Shown one piece after another: positions 1-12,100 of a stretch of DNA of 64,000 nucleotides (position 1 is the first letter of the stretch; every line of letters starts with the position of its first letter). The stretch covers positions 18,526,379 to 18,590,378 of the forward strand of contig OX393571.1 in the NCBI GenBank assembly GCA_947652115.1, read 5' to 3'. The notes beneath the pieces are model-generated. The model saw only the letters and a program-made list of their open reading frames with translations. It did not search any database and was not told where the DNA came from. The stretch comes from Blastomussa wellsi (Eukaryota; Cnidaria; Anthozoa; Scleractinia; Plerogyridae). Both the position numbers and the translations under genes were made by a program.

Positions 1-3000
1 AACAATGGGAGAAGGGAAACTAGTCGGGCAAAAGGTAAGAAGTGGGCGCGATCCATTCAACGAAAAAAAATCAATTTTATGCGATTATCGAATTAGATTT
101 TTTGCAGACCTATAACATTTAGCCAAGTTTTTATCTTCTTACATTTTCTATCAGTAATTTTAGAATATGATTTCCAGGAAAGAAAGGAGATAAAAGGATT
201 TTACAAATCACCCCAAGGCTTCTTCAACTGAGAGACTTGGTACAACAAGTGACTCGTCTTAATGACACAACTGTAGGTGGTGTTTACAACTACGGTTGCT
301 GGTGTGGTCCGCGCGGAGAAGGGAAAGTTGTGGACAACTTTGATTAGTGAGTAACAGTACCCAAAGGTAGCAGCAGTAGTAGAAGTAGCAGTAGGCATAC
401 TTCCGACTTGAAGTCCATGGATTAGCGCACTGTTGTTTGGGTGCAGTGTTTGCGGTCGTTAAACAGTCCAATTCGAGATTTACAGATACGACTGCAGTTC
501 TGGCGGATGAACTGTGCCTCGTGTAAAGAACGCACTTCGCTTTTTCGCCCGGCATTCTGGGGCTAGGGTGATGTGCTGTTCTCCAGCTAGGAATGCTTTG
601 CACATCTCTATTCTCCAGGCCTGTTTTTGATTGGTCAGTGCTTCCCAAAAGAAGTGTGACGTAAATGTAACATTGTAATGCAAAAAACCGACAAGGGATA
701 TCAGTAGCAAACGAACGTGGCAAATGTAAAACAACTAAATCAAATAAGATTCGTTAAAATCAATAGTTACTTGAGGTAAATTGTAGTAAAACGTTTTGGA
801 AGTAAAGTTTATTGCTTTTGTTCATAGCTAATGAAAGTAACATACCTGACTAGGACTAACAAGTGTCATATTAGATCAGTCTAATGAAAACCATTTATTA
901 TTTACTTTTTCTGTATTTTTAGCTGCTGCAAAGTCCATGATTTTTGTGAAATAGCAGTTCTCAGAGATGAGTGTGATGTTCCGGGAGGAGAAGAGTTTTT
1001 TAACAAAAGATTCGAGCACAATAGATTTACATGTGGTAAATATGTTTTGTTGAGAACGCTTTTATTTTTTTAAGTTTTCGATTTATCTTCACTGTTTTCG
1101 TTTAACACAAAACAGAAACACTGTTAAGATGTCAGCTGGTTTCGCTGACAAACGCAAATGACCTGAAAGTACGATTTCATATATTTACTTTCACATCTTC
1201 AACTTCTAAGGGTATATTGCTAACTCACAAAGTGACCAGGTCCCAGTTGGCTCCATAGCTCAGTGGGTAGAGCCTACACAGGTATCGCAGAGGCCATAGG
1301 TTCGATTCCGTTCAAGCCCGAATTTTTTCAGGCTTTCTTTTCTTGACTGACTGCCTTGGTTGAGTACATAACTTCGATAATTTCTCATTTGTTGTAATGT
1401 AAATAACCATATACATTTCTTGCAAAAAGTTTCGGACGATTTTAATTTCGGACAAAAATAGTGTCCGAAAATAAACCGTCCGAAATTTTTAAGCGTCCGA
1501 AATTTTTACAGTATAGTATAAAACTTTAAGAGTACTTTCTGGGCGACGGCATCACATATCATTAAGCCACATTAAGCTTCAAAGCCCTTAGTTCCCTTTC
1601 TGGACCGAACTCTATAGTTGAAACACTGCTTAAGGCATAAGCTTGATTGAGTTTGTGTTATTATCTCGTTGGTGTATCCGGCTGTAAAACCTTGAAGGTA
1701 CAGTAAAACTATCATTTTCACAGATTTTATTTCAGTCTAATTCATGTTTTTTAGTCCTAAATTTACTTTAGGCATGTTTCAGCGCAGTGTCCGAAATGAG
1801 AGGAAAAGTGTCCGAAAATTTCCACTTCCGCCCTATTTTCTCTATTATTTTTCTTTACGCATTTATGTCCGGGATGTCATTGCTTAGTATTTATTATCCT
1901 CCCTCCCTCTTATTTTTCTAGATCAATATCATTTAAGGCCCTCGACAGCCTAGAGAGTTATTACAAGGAGGGGAGGGCTGCCGGGATTTGGTATATATGG
2001 TTTTAAGAGGGAGTGGAGGCCACAGTAATCACTAGCTGATATTTAACAGTTATTCCACGAGCGCGAGTGGAATAATTGTTTTATTAAAAACGCCCCAAAA
2101 ATATTGTACAAACATTGCGAGAGATGCATTCTTTTACGCGTACACCTACCATATTTGTAGGTCAATGGTATATGAGCTCATATATCATTGCCTCTAAGCC
2201 AATCAGAACTCAGGAAATGCAATATACCATAGCTAGTTTTTAACAATGCACGATAGCTCAGCCAACAGATTGCAGCCATTGCATTAGTATACTAGCAAAG
2301 GTCTACTAAAACGTATTAGTTTTCTTTTTGTAAGGAAAACTAATGTAGTTATGTTTGCATCTTCACCCCCTCAAGTCTATTGAATGCTCCATATGATTGG
2401 AAAAAAAACATTGTAGCGTAGTGAAGTGCCTCTTTACTTATTATTGTAGCTCCAGTGAGTGACTATACTGATACAAACAATGATAGTGAAAAGAAGTGCA
2501 GGTATGCCAACTGCCTCTGCGACTTGGAATTGGTTCGGTGTATGAGGCACTACAAAGAGGAATTCGACACAAATAACGTCGGCTGGGTAACGCTACACCA
2601 GAGATCTTGTGCAATAACAGGTAACTTATTATTTCAGGGTGATGTGATTTTCACCATGCGACTCTTATTTCAATTTCTCAGCATGCATTAAAACCAGGAA
2701 CAATGGAACACTGGAACACCGGAACACTGGAACACCCCAAAACACGGAACACCGGAACACATTCCGGTTTCTCAGCTGTTAGTAATTTTGCAGGTCTCAG
2801 GTCTCGCTATCAGTTAAAAGATGTGTCATTTAGAAGCTGAACGTTAACATTTTAGCATTTACTAGCTTTTATTTCACGGTTAAACTCTGTTTAGAAGCGC
2901 GTAAAATTGGAACCAGAAATACGTATATTTCCTGTAAGCGACTGAGATTCTATTGTAGCGAAATGCGAGTTGGAAGTGGAGCCTTGATGTAGGTTTTCTA

Positions 3001-6000
3001 GAGAGAGAAATAAGAAGAAAATTTTTAGATTCAGAAGGATTTATAATGCTTTACGCCACTGAATAGAAAATGAGTGTATCGAAGTGTACGTTTTAATATT
3101 ATATCGGAGTTGGGTTCATGTTTTCCGCCAATTTGATATTTCGTCAGTCTTCAATTTTATTCTACGCCCAGTTTAAGATTGCCCATACCAGTTGTTGACA
3201 AGTCGATTGAAAATGAAATAAAAACATGAAAAACTCAGTGTCTCATTTCACATGGGGAAATAAAACATTGAAAAAAGTATTTCAGTTGCTGACCCGAATG
3301 TTCAATTACAGGAGGTGATTTGTGCAGAACCAAGGCGGATGTGATCGTTCTAATACAAGACAGCGAGGGTATTTCCACAACGACAGTTGGAAACATAAAG
3401 ACCGTAGTAACAAGACTGCTGAATCTTCTAGGCAATGAGACACAAGACTACAAATTCGCACTAGCATTGTATGCTAGGTCGCGGCGAATGAGCTGTTTTG
3501 ACAGCGCAGCAAGCACAATCAGTTACATGGACAGTGAATACATTCATGGACGTCACGATAATGAAAACCTCTTCAAACGTGCTTTGGAAAACATGATCTT
3601 AAAACAGTTTGAGAAACGTCGTGACGACCGAAAGGGTGATGACACTGCAAAGGTGAGCATTTTACTTTGTGGCTATATTCCCCTGATCTTCCAAACCAGC
3701 TAGTTGAAGCTATTTAAAAACTTGTGTAAGTAGAATGACTCGGGATTATAAAGATTCTGGTATGTGTTAAAATGGGTAACATGTTATTAAAATTATCACA
3801 TCTTCCATAAACAACGTGCAATTTAGCGTATTAACTATATAAAAGTCTGTTGTATTAGTGCAACGTTTATCATATAGCTACGCCATGATCCAATATTTGG
3901 AAACAAAATACATTTTTTTATAATTTTGGTCTTTGGGAGTCAAACATTTGCCACGTTTATATTTTGGATGTTATATAATTTAATAATAGGTAACAGGACT
4001 ACATGCTTGTCCAATTGGCCAAATTGCACTCGGCCCTACGCCTCGTCCATTTGGCAGCCCAAATATTTCCAAACTGGACAGCATGTAGTGCTGTTACATA
4101 AACTAATCATGTATGTTTTTTATCTTGTTTTTGATTACAAATCAAGATTCTTGTAATGTTCTCGGACGGGATTGCAGTGAAGGGCGATGGGAGGATTTTC
4201 GACACCTTCGTCCTTGATCAAACAGCAAAGGTGTTAAGAGATAACAACATTAAAATGATTGGCGCCCTTATTCCCAACTCTCAAAATACACAACGAATAC
4301 AAGAGCTTAAAGGCATTGTATCTGAACCAGACGATGCTATAGACGTGGAATTTTCTTCTGCCAACCTTGACGACATCGCTGATCGTCTTGTGGCTCGAGT
4401 AAGAAGATCGGTCTGCCGAGGTAAGCTTTATCTCTTTGGTACTTGGTATGCAATGAGCTCGCATTTTTGAAAACAACATTATCACCACCACCAACAAAAA
4501 TAAGTAAAAATACTTTAACAAAAAGCAAACAATTGTTTGAATGCAATTCCTTCGAAAGCGGGGCCAGAAATTGAGCCCCCCCATCCCGGAGGATATGCGC
4601 TTCGATGAGCTAACCCCACGTTTTAAAATGCTCCGCCACCTCTGAAAAGGTTTTTATGTATGTTTTCTTATAAGTTAAATACGTTATTTTTCCCACTAGG
4701 GCCGGGGTAAAATGATTATATATGCTGAGGTCCAAACCTTTACCCTTTAATGTACCAGTTTGGACTTACAAGGTGCACCTTCGATCGAAAATGGTACCCC
4801 TTTGTCATACATACAATTACTCCTTTCCTAAATAAGCAGGGAACTGGAAACGCATATTTAAAGCCAATTGATTCGAAAAATTAAGTCTGTTACTAGAAAG
4901 AGATTTCAAACATTAGTATATTTATAAAATCTGATTGTTATCGGGTTAAATGCAACGACGTAGTACAGCTGTTTGGGACACTGCGTAATGGGATAAGACG
5001 GGGAAGCCATCATTAGTGATTACTCACCGGGGCGCTAGCCAAGTACCTTGGAGAGAGGCTTGCGCGCTGGAGGCAGTGCCCTCAAAGAAAAGCCTCTGGT
5101 ACCCAGGCTACCAGGCCAGCAGCCACCAGTTTAGTTATCGTAAAATAGAAGAAATAATTATATGTACTTTTCATTTGTAAATTAAAAATAATAATATATT
5201 GTTTAATTTTCTTATAATAATGCTGCTTTTTCTCAACAGTTAGGTACGCTGTCGAAGTTTTCACTCCGCAAACATTTGTTAACAGAGAATACAGAATGCT
5301 TGTTAGGTTTACTGGACAAGGGAATAAAATAACGGAAAATCAACGATTGACAACAACAGAAGAAATGCAAGGGTATGATATCTGTACTTGCTGTGTAGGA
5401 TTCGAAAATCTTTATGACCTTTATAAGAGATTATGGCTGAGAAGAAGATAAGTAGATATATTGGTTGAGATCGATCCAAACAGTCTAAATACTAAATTAG
5501 TGCATGCGTTTCGTAAACGTCCTGCCAAGTCTATTCTTGGGAACGTTATTTTTCTAGGATTAAAACACTACTTGGACATATGCTGCTTTAGTATTTTATC
5601 AATAAAGGGCAAAATTACTGAGCGCTGATTGGTTGAGAGAGAGGGCATTTTTTCTTAATCGAGGGCATTTTTAGTAATCAAGAGAGGGCCTGATTACCTG
5701 TTAATGATTGGCTAATCCGTTAATTGCCGTAGCGCTAAACAGGCTTCCCAGATAAAAATAGACTGCGCGCGTGATTTTCCTTCGTATAAATTTTGCCCTT
5801 TATTGATAAACAAGTAATCCCATGAGACCTCGTACTATTAAGGATTAATTGCACTTGAGTTTTCAAAATTTTCCAAATTGCCCTCGTCGCTTCGCGACTC
5901 GGGCAATTTTGGAAAATTTTGAAAACTCTCGTGCAATTAATCCTTAATAGTACTTGGCCTCATGTGATTACCTACACTAATCTTTAATTAACCAATTGCA

Positions 6001-7970
6001 TGCAGTTGTAGACTAATCCGAAATGGGCGGCGACATCTTGTTACAAACAATATAGATAATTACTGCAATACAAACAATTTACAGTTGTAAAACAACAGTG
6101 ACCTAGACAAACCAAGGTTCTAGAAGTAAGTAAGTTTATTTAATGTTGAAGACATAAGGAGCGCTCACCCGGTGTCCCGAGCCAAGGGCTCATGTTAAAA
6201 ACGCTCGACTAACATAAAGTTAAAGCAATATAGAACGAGATTAAAAATAGAGCTATAAAATACAAATGACTGAACGAGCAGAAAAGAAATTCTTTCCCAT
6301 TCGGTGGACGAATGAGTGTTAGAAATCGTTAACTAAGAGAGACAAGTGGGCGAAATCCGAACTCAGGGCAGTCGTTTATTACCGGAAGGGCTAAAAAATT
6401 GCAGGGAAAATAGTCTTTGAACCTGTAAATTAACCTTTTTTGAAAAAAAAAATGTTTTCATCGATTTTCTCTTTAGAAACCTACTCGTGATTAAAGGCGA
6501 ATTCTTCGATATTGATGTGGGTACTATAACGCAGGTTGAGATACAGCCAGACAGAATCGTCAATGGAAATCGTGGGTGGACCCTTAATCAGGTACTCCAG
6601 TAATACAGTAAAAGCTCTATTGCCAGGCTTATTTCTTTTCACGACAGGGCTGGGATTTTTTCAAATTAACATTCTCCATCAGATAGGGTAACAATATTTA
6701 AGAAAACTAATTGACTTCTGATGTTTTAAAGCTGTCGAGAAGAACATAATCACAAAAGTGAAGATAAAAAGAAAATGAAAATACGATAGATAAAATGTCA
6801 AAAATGTAATGTTATTTTGTTGATAAAAATTGGCCCAAACTACCATGTGCGGAAAAAGTGCTGGGGGTGGAGCGTGATGAATAAGGAGGTAATCCTATTG
6901 AAAAGAATTGAACTCCCAACTTCTTGGGAAATCCGTGACATTTTGAGTAGTGGTAGAAGTAGTAGACACGGCTTCTTCGTTTTCGGGAAATATATACGTA
7001 AAACTAGCACTAAATTATTGCACGTAAAACAAGCACTAAATTAATACATACCATTGAAGCTCCCCTGTTTGTGTGACGACGCTTTTTAGTGAGTTAACAA
7101 GAATTCCCAATGTGCAAAGAATATATCACACCTATAAAACGCAAATTGTAAACTTAAACCTGGGCGTGTAGCTGCAGAGTCAAGAAAACATGCTTTAAAA
7201 TCAAAATCAAATAAAAAGATAGCAATGACCAAACAACTAATGCTTTGATAATTGATCAACAACTGGACAAGAAAAGTGCCGGGCCCTCTTTACTGCAAAC
7301 CTTGTTAAGGAGAAAGGAAACAACTCTTTTGTGTGCAACAGGTCAAGGTTACGAAAGGAGAGGAAACGGTAACTGCAGTATTCAATCAAGCGATTCCTGT
7401 CTGGCCATACTTATGGTACTCTGGTAGGTTGTAACGGAAAAATCTTTAATTCTTAAACTAAAAATCTTTAGTTTAGAACTCTAATGGCTATATGCTACTG
7501 TTTACGATGAGACTTGTATTTCAACTGTTTTATTTCAAAAGCTTAAGCCTAGTACAGCAGAAGAGCTGGCTTGGAATATTTTTATTTTATGTTTTCGATT
7601 CAAGTTGCTTTGCAGAGCGCGAACTTTGATACCAGTTTTCATCCAGAAGGGTGTTTTAATTGACCTTGTTTCTTGCACCGGGTCCTTTTCACTAATGAAA
7701 TGCCAATACTGATAATGACGGCCGACAACGAATAGCAGTTGAAAGTGCCAAAAGTTTCAAATCGATCCAGACGTTTCGGGATCAGACATTCATCAGTGGA
7801 ATTAGCTGATAAAGGGCTAAGTCCGAAACGTCTGGAGTTATTTGAAACTTTTGGCACTTCTATCTCATTGTGCCTCGATATACCATTGTACAATAATTAC
7901 ACATCCAAGAATAAAATATTTTTGTTTTGCAGCAAGCGCAACTGTAACTGATCCACCGACAGAGGAATAA
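1..7970 (+). CDS. Gene 1: secreted phospholipase A2 - VWA - PLAT protein (5' partial)
   Basis: Ten exons join in frame: 1-34, 178-346, 923-1035, 2450-2620, 3312-3652, 4147-4420, 5240-5372, 6477-6591, 7342-7423, 7933-7970 (stop TAA), giving 489 visible codons. The signal-peptide exon lies upstream of the window. Exon 2 carries a Lys-Arg site and the PLA2 calcium loop YGCWCG; exon 3 carries the active site CCKVHDFC; exon 4 the second PLA2 helix (CLCDLELVRC, with the catalytic-dyad Asp). Exons 5-6 encode a VWA-like fold (VIVLIQDSEGIS, then ILVMFSDG). Exons 7-9 form one PLAT/LH2-like module (VRYAVEVFTP; DVGTITQVEI; RGWTL; VTAVF). Unlike genes 2 and 3 there is only one PLAT module, followed directly by a short terminal exon. 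AATAAA lies at 7991. It converges on gene 2. Exon 1 is the least certain. Expected role: secreted calcium-dependent lipid hydrolysis with accessory binding domains; inferred from domains. Confidence 0.8.
1247..1345 (+). mobile_element. tRNA-derived SINE fragment
   Basis: An A-box-like stretch (TAGCTCAGTGGGTAGAGC) and a B-box (GGTTCGATTCC) at tRNA spacing are followed by CAAGCCCGAATTTTTTCAGGCTTT, read here as two short arms of a hairpin. The acceptor stem does not pair as a functional tRNA would, so this is a tRNA-derived SINE or tRNA pseudogene rather than a tRNA gene. It sits in the long third intron of gene 1. Confidence 0.6.
2697..2768. repeat. GGAACACC minisatellite
   Basis: Imperfect tandem 9-10-bp units of the type GGAACACTGGAACACC follow a 'taaaaccagg' lead-in. 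The same unit and lead-in recur as an inverted array at about 27457-27620, so this is a dispersed family, not a local slippage product. It lies in an intron of gene 1. Confidence 0.7.
3990..4098. mobile_element. Short inverted-repeat element (family shared with 19844-19989)
   Basis: Ends are GTAACAGGACTACATGCTTG and an imperfect reverse complement ending in GCATGTAGTGCTGTTAC. The sequence to its left (ATTTGCC...TATATAATT) is also shared with the copy in gene 2, so the mobile unit may be longer. It lies in the intron between the two VWA exons of gene 1. Confidence 0.6.
5595..5972. mobile_element. Composite inverted-repeat element, copy 1
   Basis: Left part: inverted termini TTTATCAATAAAGGGCAAAA (5595) and its reverse complement (about 5790-5812). 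Right part: a nearly perfect 150-bp palindrome centred on CGTCGCTTCGCGACTC (about 5815-5972). The whole unit recurs in reverse orientation at 15006-15387 in the equivalent intron of gene 2. Confidence 0.75.
7742..7860. repeat. Hairpin inverted repeat
   Basis: The arms read AAGTGCCAAAAGTTTCAAAT and ATTTGAAACTTTTGGCACTT and continue inward through CCAGACGTTTCGG, with a loop of about 40 bases. It lies in the last intron of gene 1, close to the terminal exon. Likely a small non-autonomous element. Confidence 0.6.
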
Positions 7971-9175
7971 CAATCAGTGGAAACGGGAAAAATAAATTAC
8001 TGTAAAAGAAATTAGTTAAAAATAATCAGAGAAAATTAAAGCCCTTCATAGCTGGAATGGCTGGTACTACGAGTCTATTTTTTTTGCGTGATCCTGTAAT
8101 TTGAACCAAGGAATTGGAAGGAACCTGATGGCGAACAGAGGGTATAACAGGGATGGGGAGGGGGGAGTGGAAGAGCGGGAAAGATTGAAAAAATGTATAC
8201 GAGATTATTCTCTTTTCTCTTTTCTCTACCGATATCTTGAATGCAGTGACTGGAGACGCTAAACTGACAACGACGATATCTTAACTGGAATGTTCAATTA
8301 CGATAATACAAATCTCTTTCCGCGCGAACGGAAGAACGATATACAAAATGTATCCAAAAAAGTTGACGGCAATTGACCCTTTATAAGTGAGGCGATTAGA
8401 ATACACATACGAAAGAAAAGAATTACCCAACGAATTAATGTCAACGTCCATACAGAAACGTAGCTAATGTAAGTAGTCTCGTGACCAGATGTGTAATATT
8501 TTGCAATAGTACGTAAGGAATGAGTGGGAACCAGGGACCAAAGAAAATTTGATTGTCCAAGCAGTCCTTTTATCGCAAAAAATTTAATATCAATAAAAGT
8601 TTAAATTGATTTTAAAGTGAAAATAAAGTAAGCTCTCTACCTTATTTAGCCCATTAGCTTTCCGCCAACAAAGTTTGACGCGAGGCCTGGGGTAGGGAAA
8701 ATATCTCTTTTGGAAATGGAGTCACATGACACAAATCATATATTTTCTGTAACATTTTTGGCGGGCCGTTGTTTTGTCTAAAATTGAAAGATAAATTGAC
8801 TCCACAACTGGAGTTATTATGACTCCTTTCTGGGGTTACTTTAACTCCCTGAAAAATAACTCCACCTTGGGGAGTTAAATGGACTCCACAACAGGAGTTA
8901 CTATACCTCCTTAAAAATCACGGTGTATATGCGAAACGAAACTTGACGATAAATATTATCGGTTACATAAGCAGAGGAGCGCCATTACTGCATTTTAACT
9001 TTGATGCAGTTAAGTTTTAAACTACTGAGGTTTCAATTCATTTATTAATTTTAACCATCAAATTACTTTTAGGTGGAGATCACAATAATAACAGTTTAAA
9101 TACAAGAGTATTGTTATTCATTCTTTTTATTAGCATTTTGATTTTTTTTATTGCGCATTGTCATTCCGCTGACTG
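7971..9175. other. Intergenic region between convergent genes 1 and 2
   Basis: It holds the gene 1 AATAAA (7991), AATAAA signals for gene 2 on the minus strand (about 9126-9152) and the AACTCC/GGAGTT array at 8797-8910. A stretch near 8487-8530 resembles sequence near 53500 and 55750 and may be a dispersed repeat. No gene seen. Confidence 0.5.
8797..8910. repeat. AACTCC/GGAGTT inverted mini-array
   Basis: The hexamer GGAGTT or its complement AACTCC (or GACTCC) occurs about nine times in 115 bases, spaced 8-20 bases apart and in alternating orientation, so most units can pair with neighbours. Just downstream of gene 2's 3' end. Confidence 0.6.
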
Positions 9176-12100
9176 TTACTCCCCAGACTCCCCAGACGGT
9201 GGATTTGACGGACGTGCTCCAGCTGCAACGCAAAACGCGAAACAATATTTTTACAATTATTTACTTTAGAATTAATAACTGTTTATCTTGATGCAAAATT
9301 TAACCAAATAATGTTATCCCTGTTCAGCGGCGGTTCTCAAAAGCTTTATTTGTCGGAGTCCCATACATCGAACTACATCAGAAAGTCATTAAATGTTGTA
9401 AGACGTGTTCCGGTTATCATATTCCCTCAGATAGTTACAAAAAGTCAGCAATTCAATCTTCGCAGTTTTACCGCTTTTATTCAATTCATTCGTTGTAGAA
9501 AAATTTCGATGGCTAGTTTGCATACATACTCCTTTAATTAACAACACAGATTGATTTAGGTAGCTCTTAGATGATGTAAACCTTTCACTAAATCATCAAG
9601 CAACTAATATCAGAAAAGTAAAAAATGAAATAAAAAAACCAGTCTATGAGCTACAAAGGAAATTTTATTCATTTACAAATAGTTGGGAAAAATACTCAAT
9701 GTTGGCAGAAATCGCGAGCAAGGTGCGTTTCCATGGGCGCATGATTCGAAAATTTTGACATAAAAAGGTTATTTCCAAGCCAGCTGTTTTAGTACTTAAA
9801 ACATGCAGGCAAGAGGAGTTATAAAATGGGCACGTCCATTAGGGTCTAGCCTGCGTGGCAGGCGTCCGAAGGGGAGGGAGATGGGGGAAATAGGCGAGGA
9901 GAAATAGGACGCCTGTAAGGACGCTATCGTTTTCTTTGTTTTTTCCGTCCACCAAACGAACGAAAAAATCCTGATTGGACAGATTTAATGAATTGCTCAC
10001 TCCATCGATCTGATTGGTCAGTAGCGTGTCATTCAAGAACACTAGTGGTCATCTCATATTTATATTATGGCAGATGAATGACCAGCAAAGTCACGTACTC
10101 AAAGTAGAGCAAATGAAAGCGATTACGCATTTGTTTGAAAGAAAGGATCTTCCAGCCGTTTTGCCAACCGGCTTTCAGCTTCTTGTGTTGCTTGCGAAAA
10201 GAGCCGAAGCTGGAAACTATGCATCTTTGCTTGTCATGACGCCTATGGTCAGCATCATAAACGACCAGATTATGGAAGTGGAATCTATGATATATTTAAC
10301 GTACTGCTTGCAATTTGCCGGAGAAGCTAGATAGCCTGAAGGAGATCATAGAAGGCAAATTTGATGTTGTGTTTGCATCGGCGGAAAGTGCCATCGATAA
10401 GCGGATTCTTCAATCACTGAAGGAGAACACCACTTTCATTCAAACTTTAGTAGCTTGTGTTGTGGATGAGTCACATGCAGTTGAAACATGGACCGGTTTA
10501 AGGTGAGATGTTGCATATTTGTATGGCAAATCAAGTTGAAATTGAAATTATATATTCATTGTGGAGAATTGCGATTATTTAGCGATTGAGTTTTTAAGTG
10601 TTGATGGACCTGCACGACTCCTGCAGTTCGCAAGAAAAAGATTGTTTAGCCTTTATAGCTTTCAGCTGTGAATTTGGTTGTAGGATGAAAGCTGTTTGCT
10701 TTGAGGAGAAATTTTTCTATTTTGTCTCCGTTTTGAGTCCCACACTGATATGATGTCATAATAAATCTCTTCCAAAAGGCGAGTGTTGTGTTACTTTGTT
10801 TCGGTATTTCGTGTTCTATTTTGGCAATGGGTGAAACCTTTTGCTATGAACCGGAAAAGTTCACATAAGTTCTTTATCTTCCGGTAACACGCAAGCAGCA
10901 AATCGTTATGAGAAGCAAGCAGTGATATCCCTACGTTCTTTAGAGACTCAAAACAAGGCCAAATATTTCTTTCCTCGCCGACGGTTTAAACGAATTCACC
11001 CAAGATTTTGCTGCTTAATTGCCATTGATTTACACGGCAAACTCTACACACGTTGTTGCAATTGCTTTCTTTTTTCGCGCGACCTCTTTTCGCTTTTTCC
11101 ATTCTTTATAGTTCTATAACCGTTTTACGTTCTGTCATTTTCTCGCACAGAAAGGCGAAAAACAAGACATTCTATATAAACCCGTTGGCGCCTTCAGACT
11201 TTGCCGCAAATTGATTGGATAATTTTGACAGCTTTACGTTTCACAGTTGACTGGGTTTCGCATATTTAATTAAGGAGCGGAATGAAGAAAACAATAGCGT
11301 CCTTGCAGGCGTCCTCCTTCCTCTCGCCTCGCGCGCTGGGTTTTTCCCCCATCTTCCTCCCCTTCGGACGCCTGCCACGCAGGCTAATTAGGGTCGAAAG
11401 ATTGTCAACTTATAAGATATTTTTTTATTGTGACTTACGTACCAAAATAATGATTGTCTGTCCATGCTGTGATCTCTTCATTGAAGTCTCCAGTTACTGA
11501 TTCCTTTCGCGTTTTAACATTTACCTGATACATAAACAAGCCAAATCATTTTAAATTATTTTCACTCCACGTCTCGGGTACACCAAGTAGAGCGACATCT
11601 ATCGTACGTTTAGTGCTAGAATGCTGTAAGAGAATAAAATTCCCCAAAGAGGAAACCAAAAACCAAGTCTCGAAAACAAGACTACTCACAACCACCAAAA
11701 CACTCATTCAAAATTTAAAAAGCCTAAATTTAGCCTTTCCAAATGTAGGCCCACGAACATATATTTGGAATAACTCTTAAATGATGATATAGCGTATCGG
11801 GATTCTAAGCCAGTATTCTAGCCGGCTTGCTTTGAATAAACACGCAAAAAACGTTGCCAATATCCCACCATCTTGACCGAACAAGCTTGGTCAATAGAGG
11901 ATTTGTTATATGACTCGAAGGACGCCAAACGCAGCAAATGATTTCGCTGGATCACGGGCCACCCCGCGCGGTCGACATGGACCCATCTTGACGATAAATA
12001 CCTACATACATACCTAGTACATAAAATTTATTTTATCTCGAATTTAAGTGTAGCTAATTACAAGCTAGAACCATGGTCAAAAGTGTTGGAAAAAACAATT

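Noticed and set aside
7739..7951. Pair of open frames with similar proteins on opposite strands.
   Set aside because: Both are the two arms of the hairpin at 7742-7860 read in both directions.
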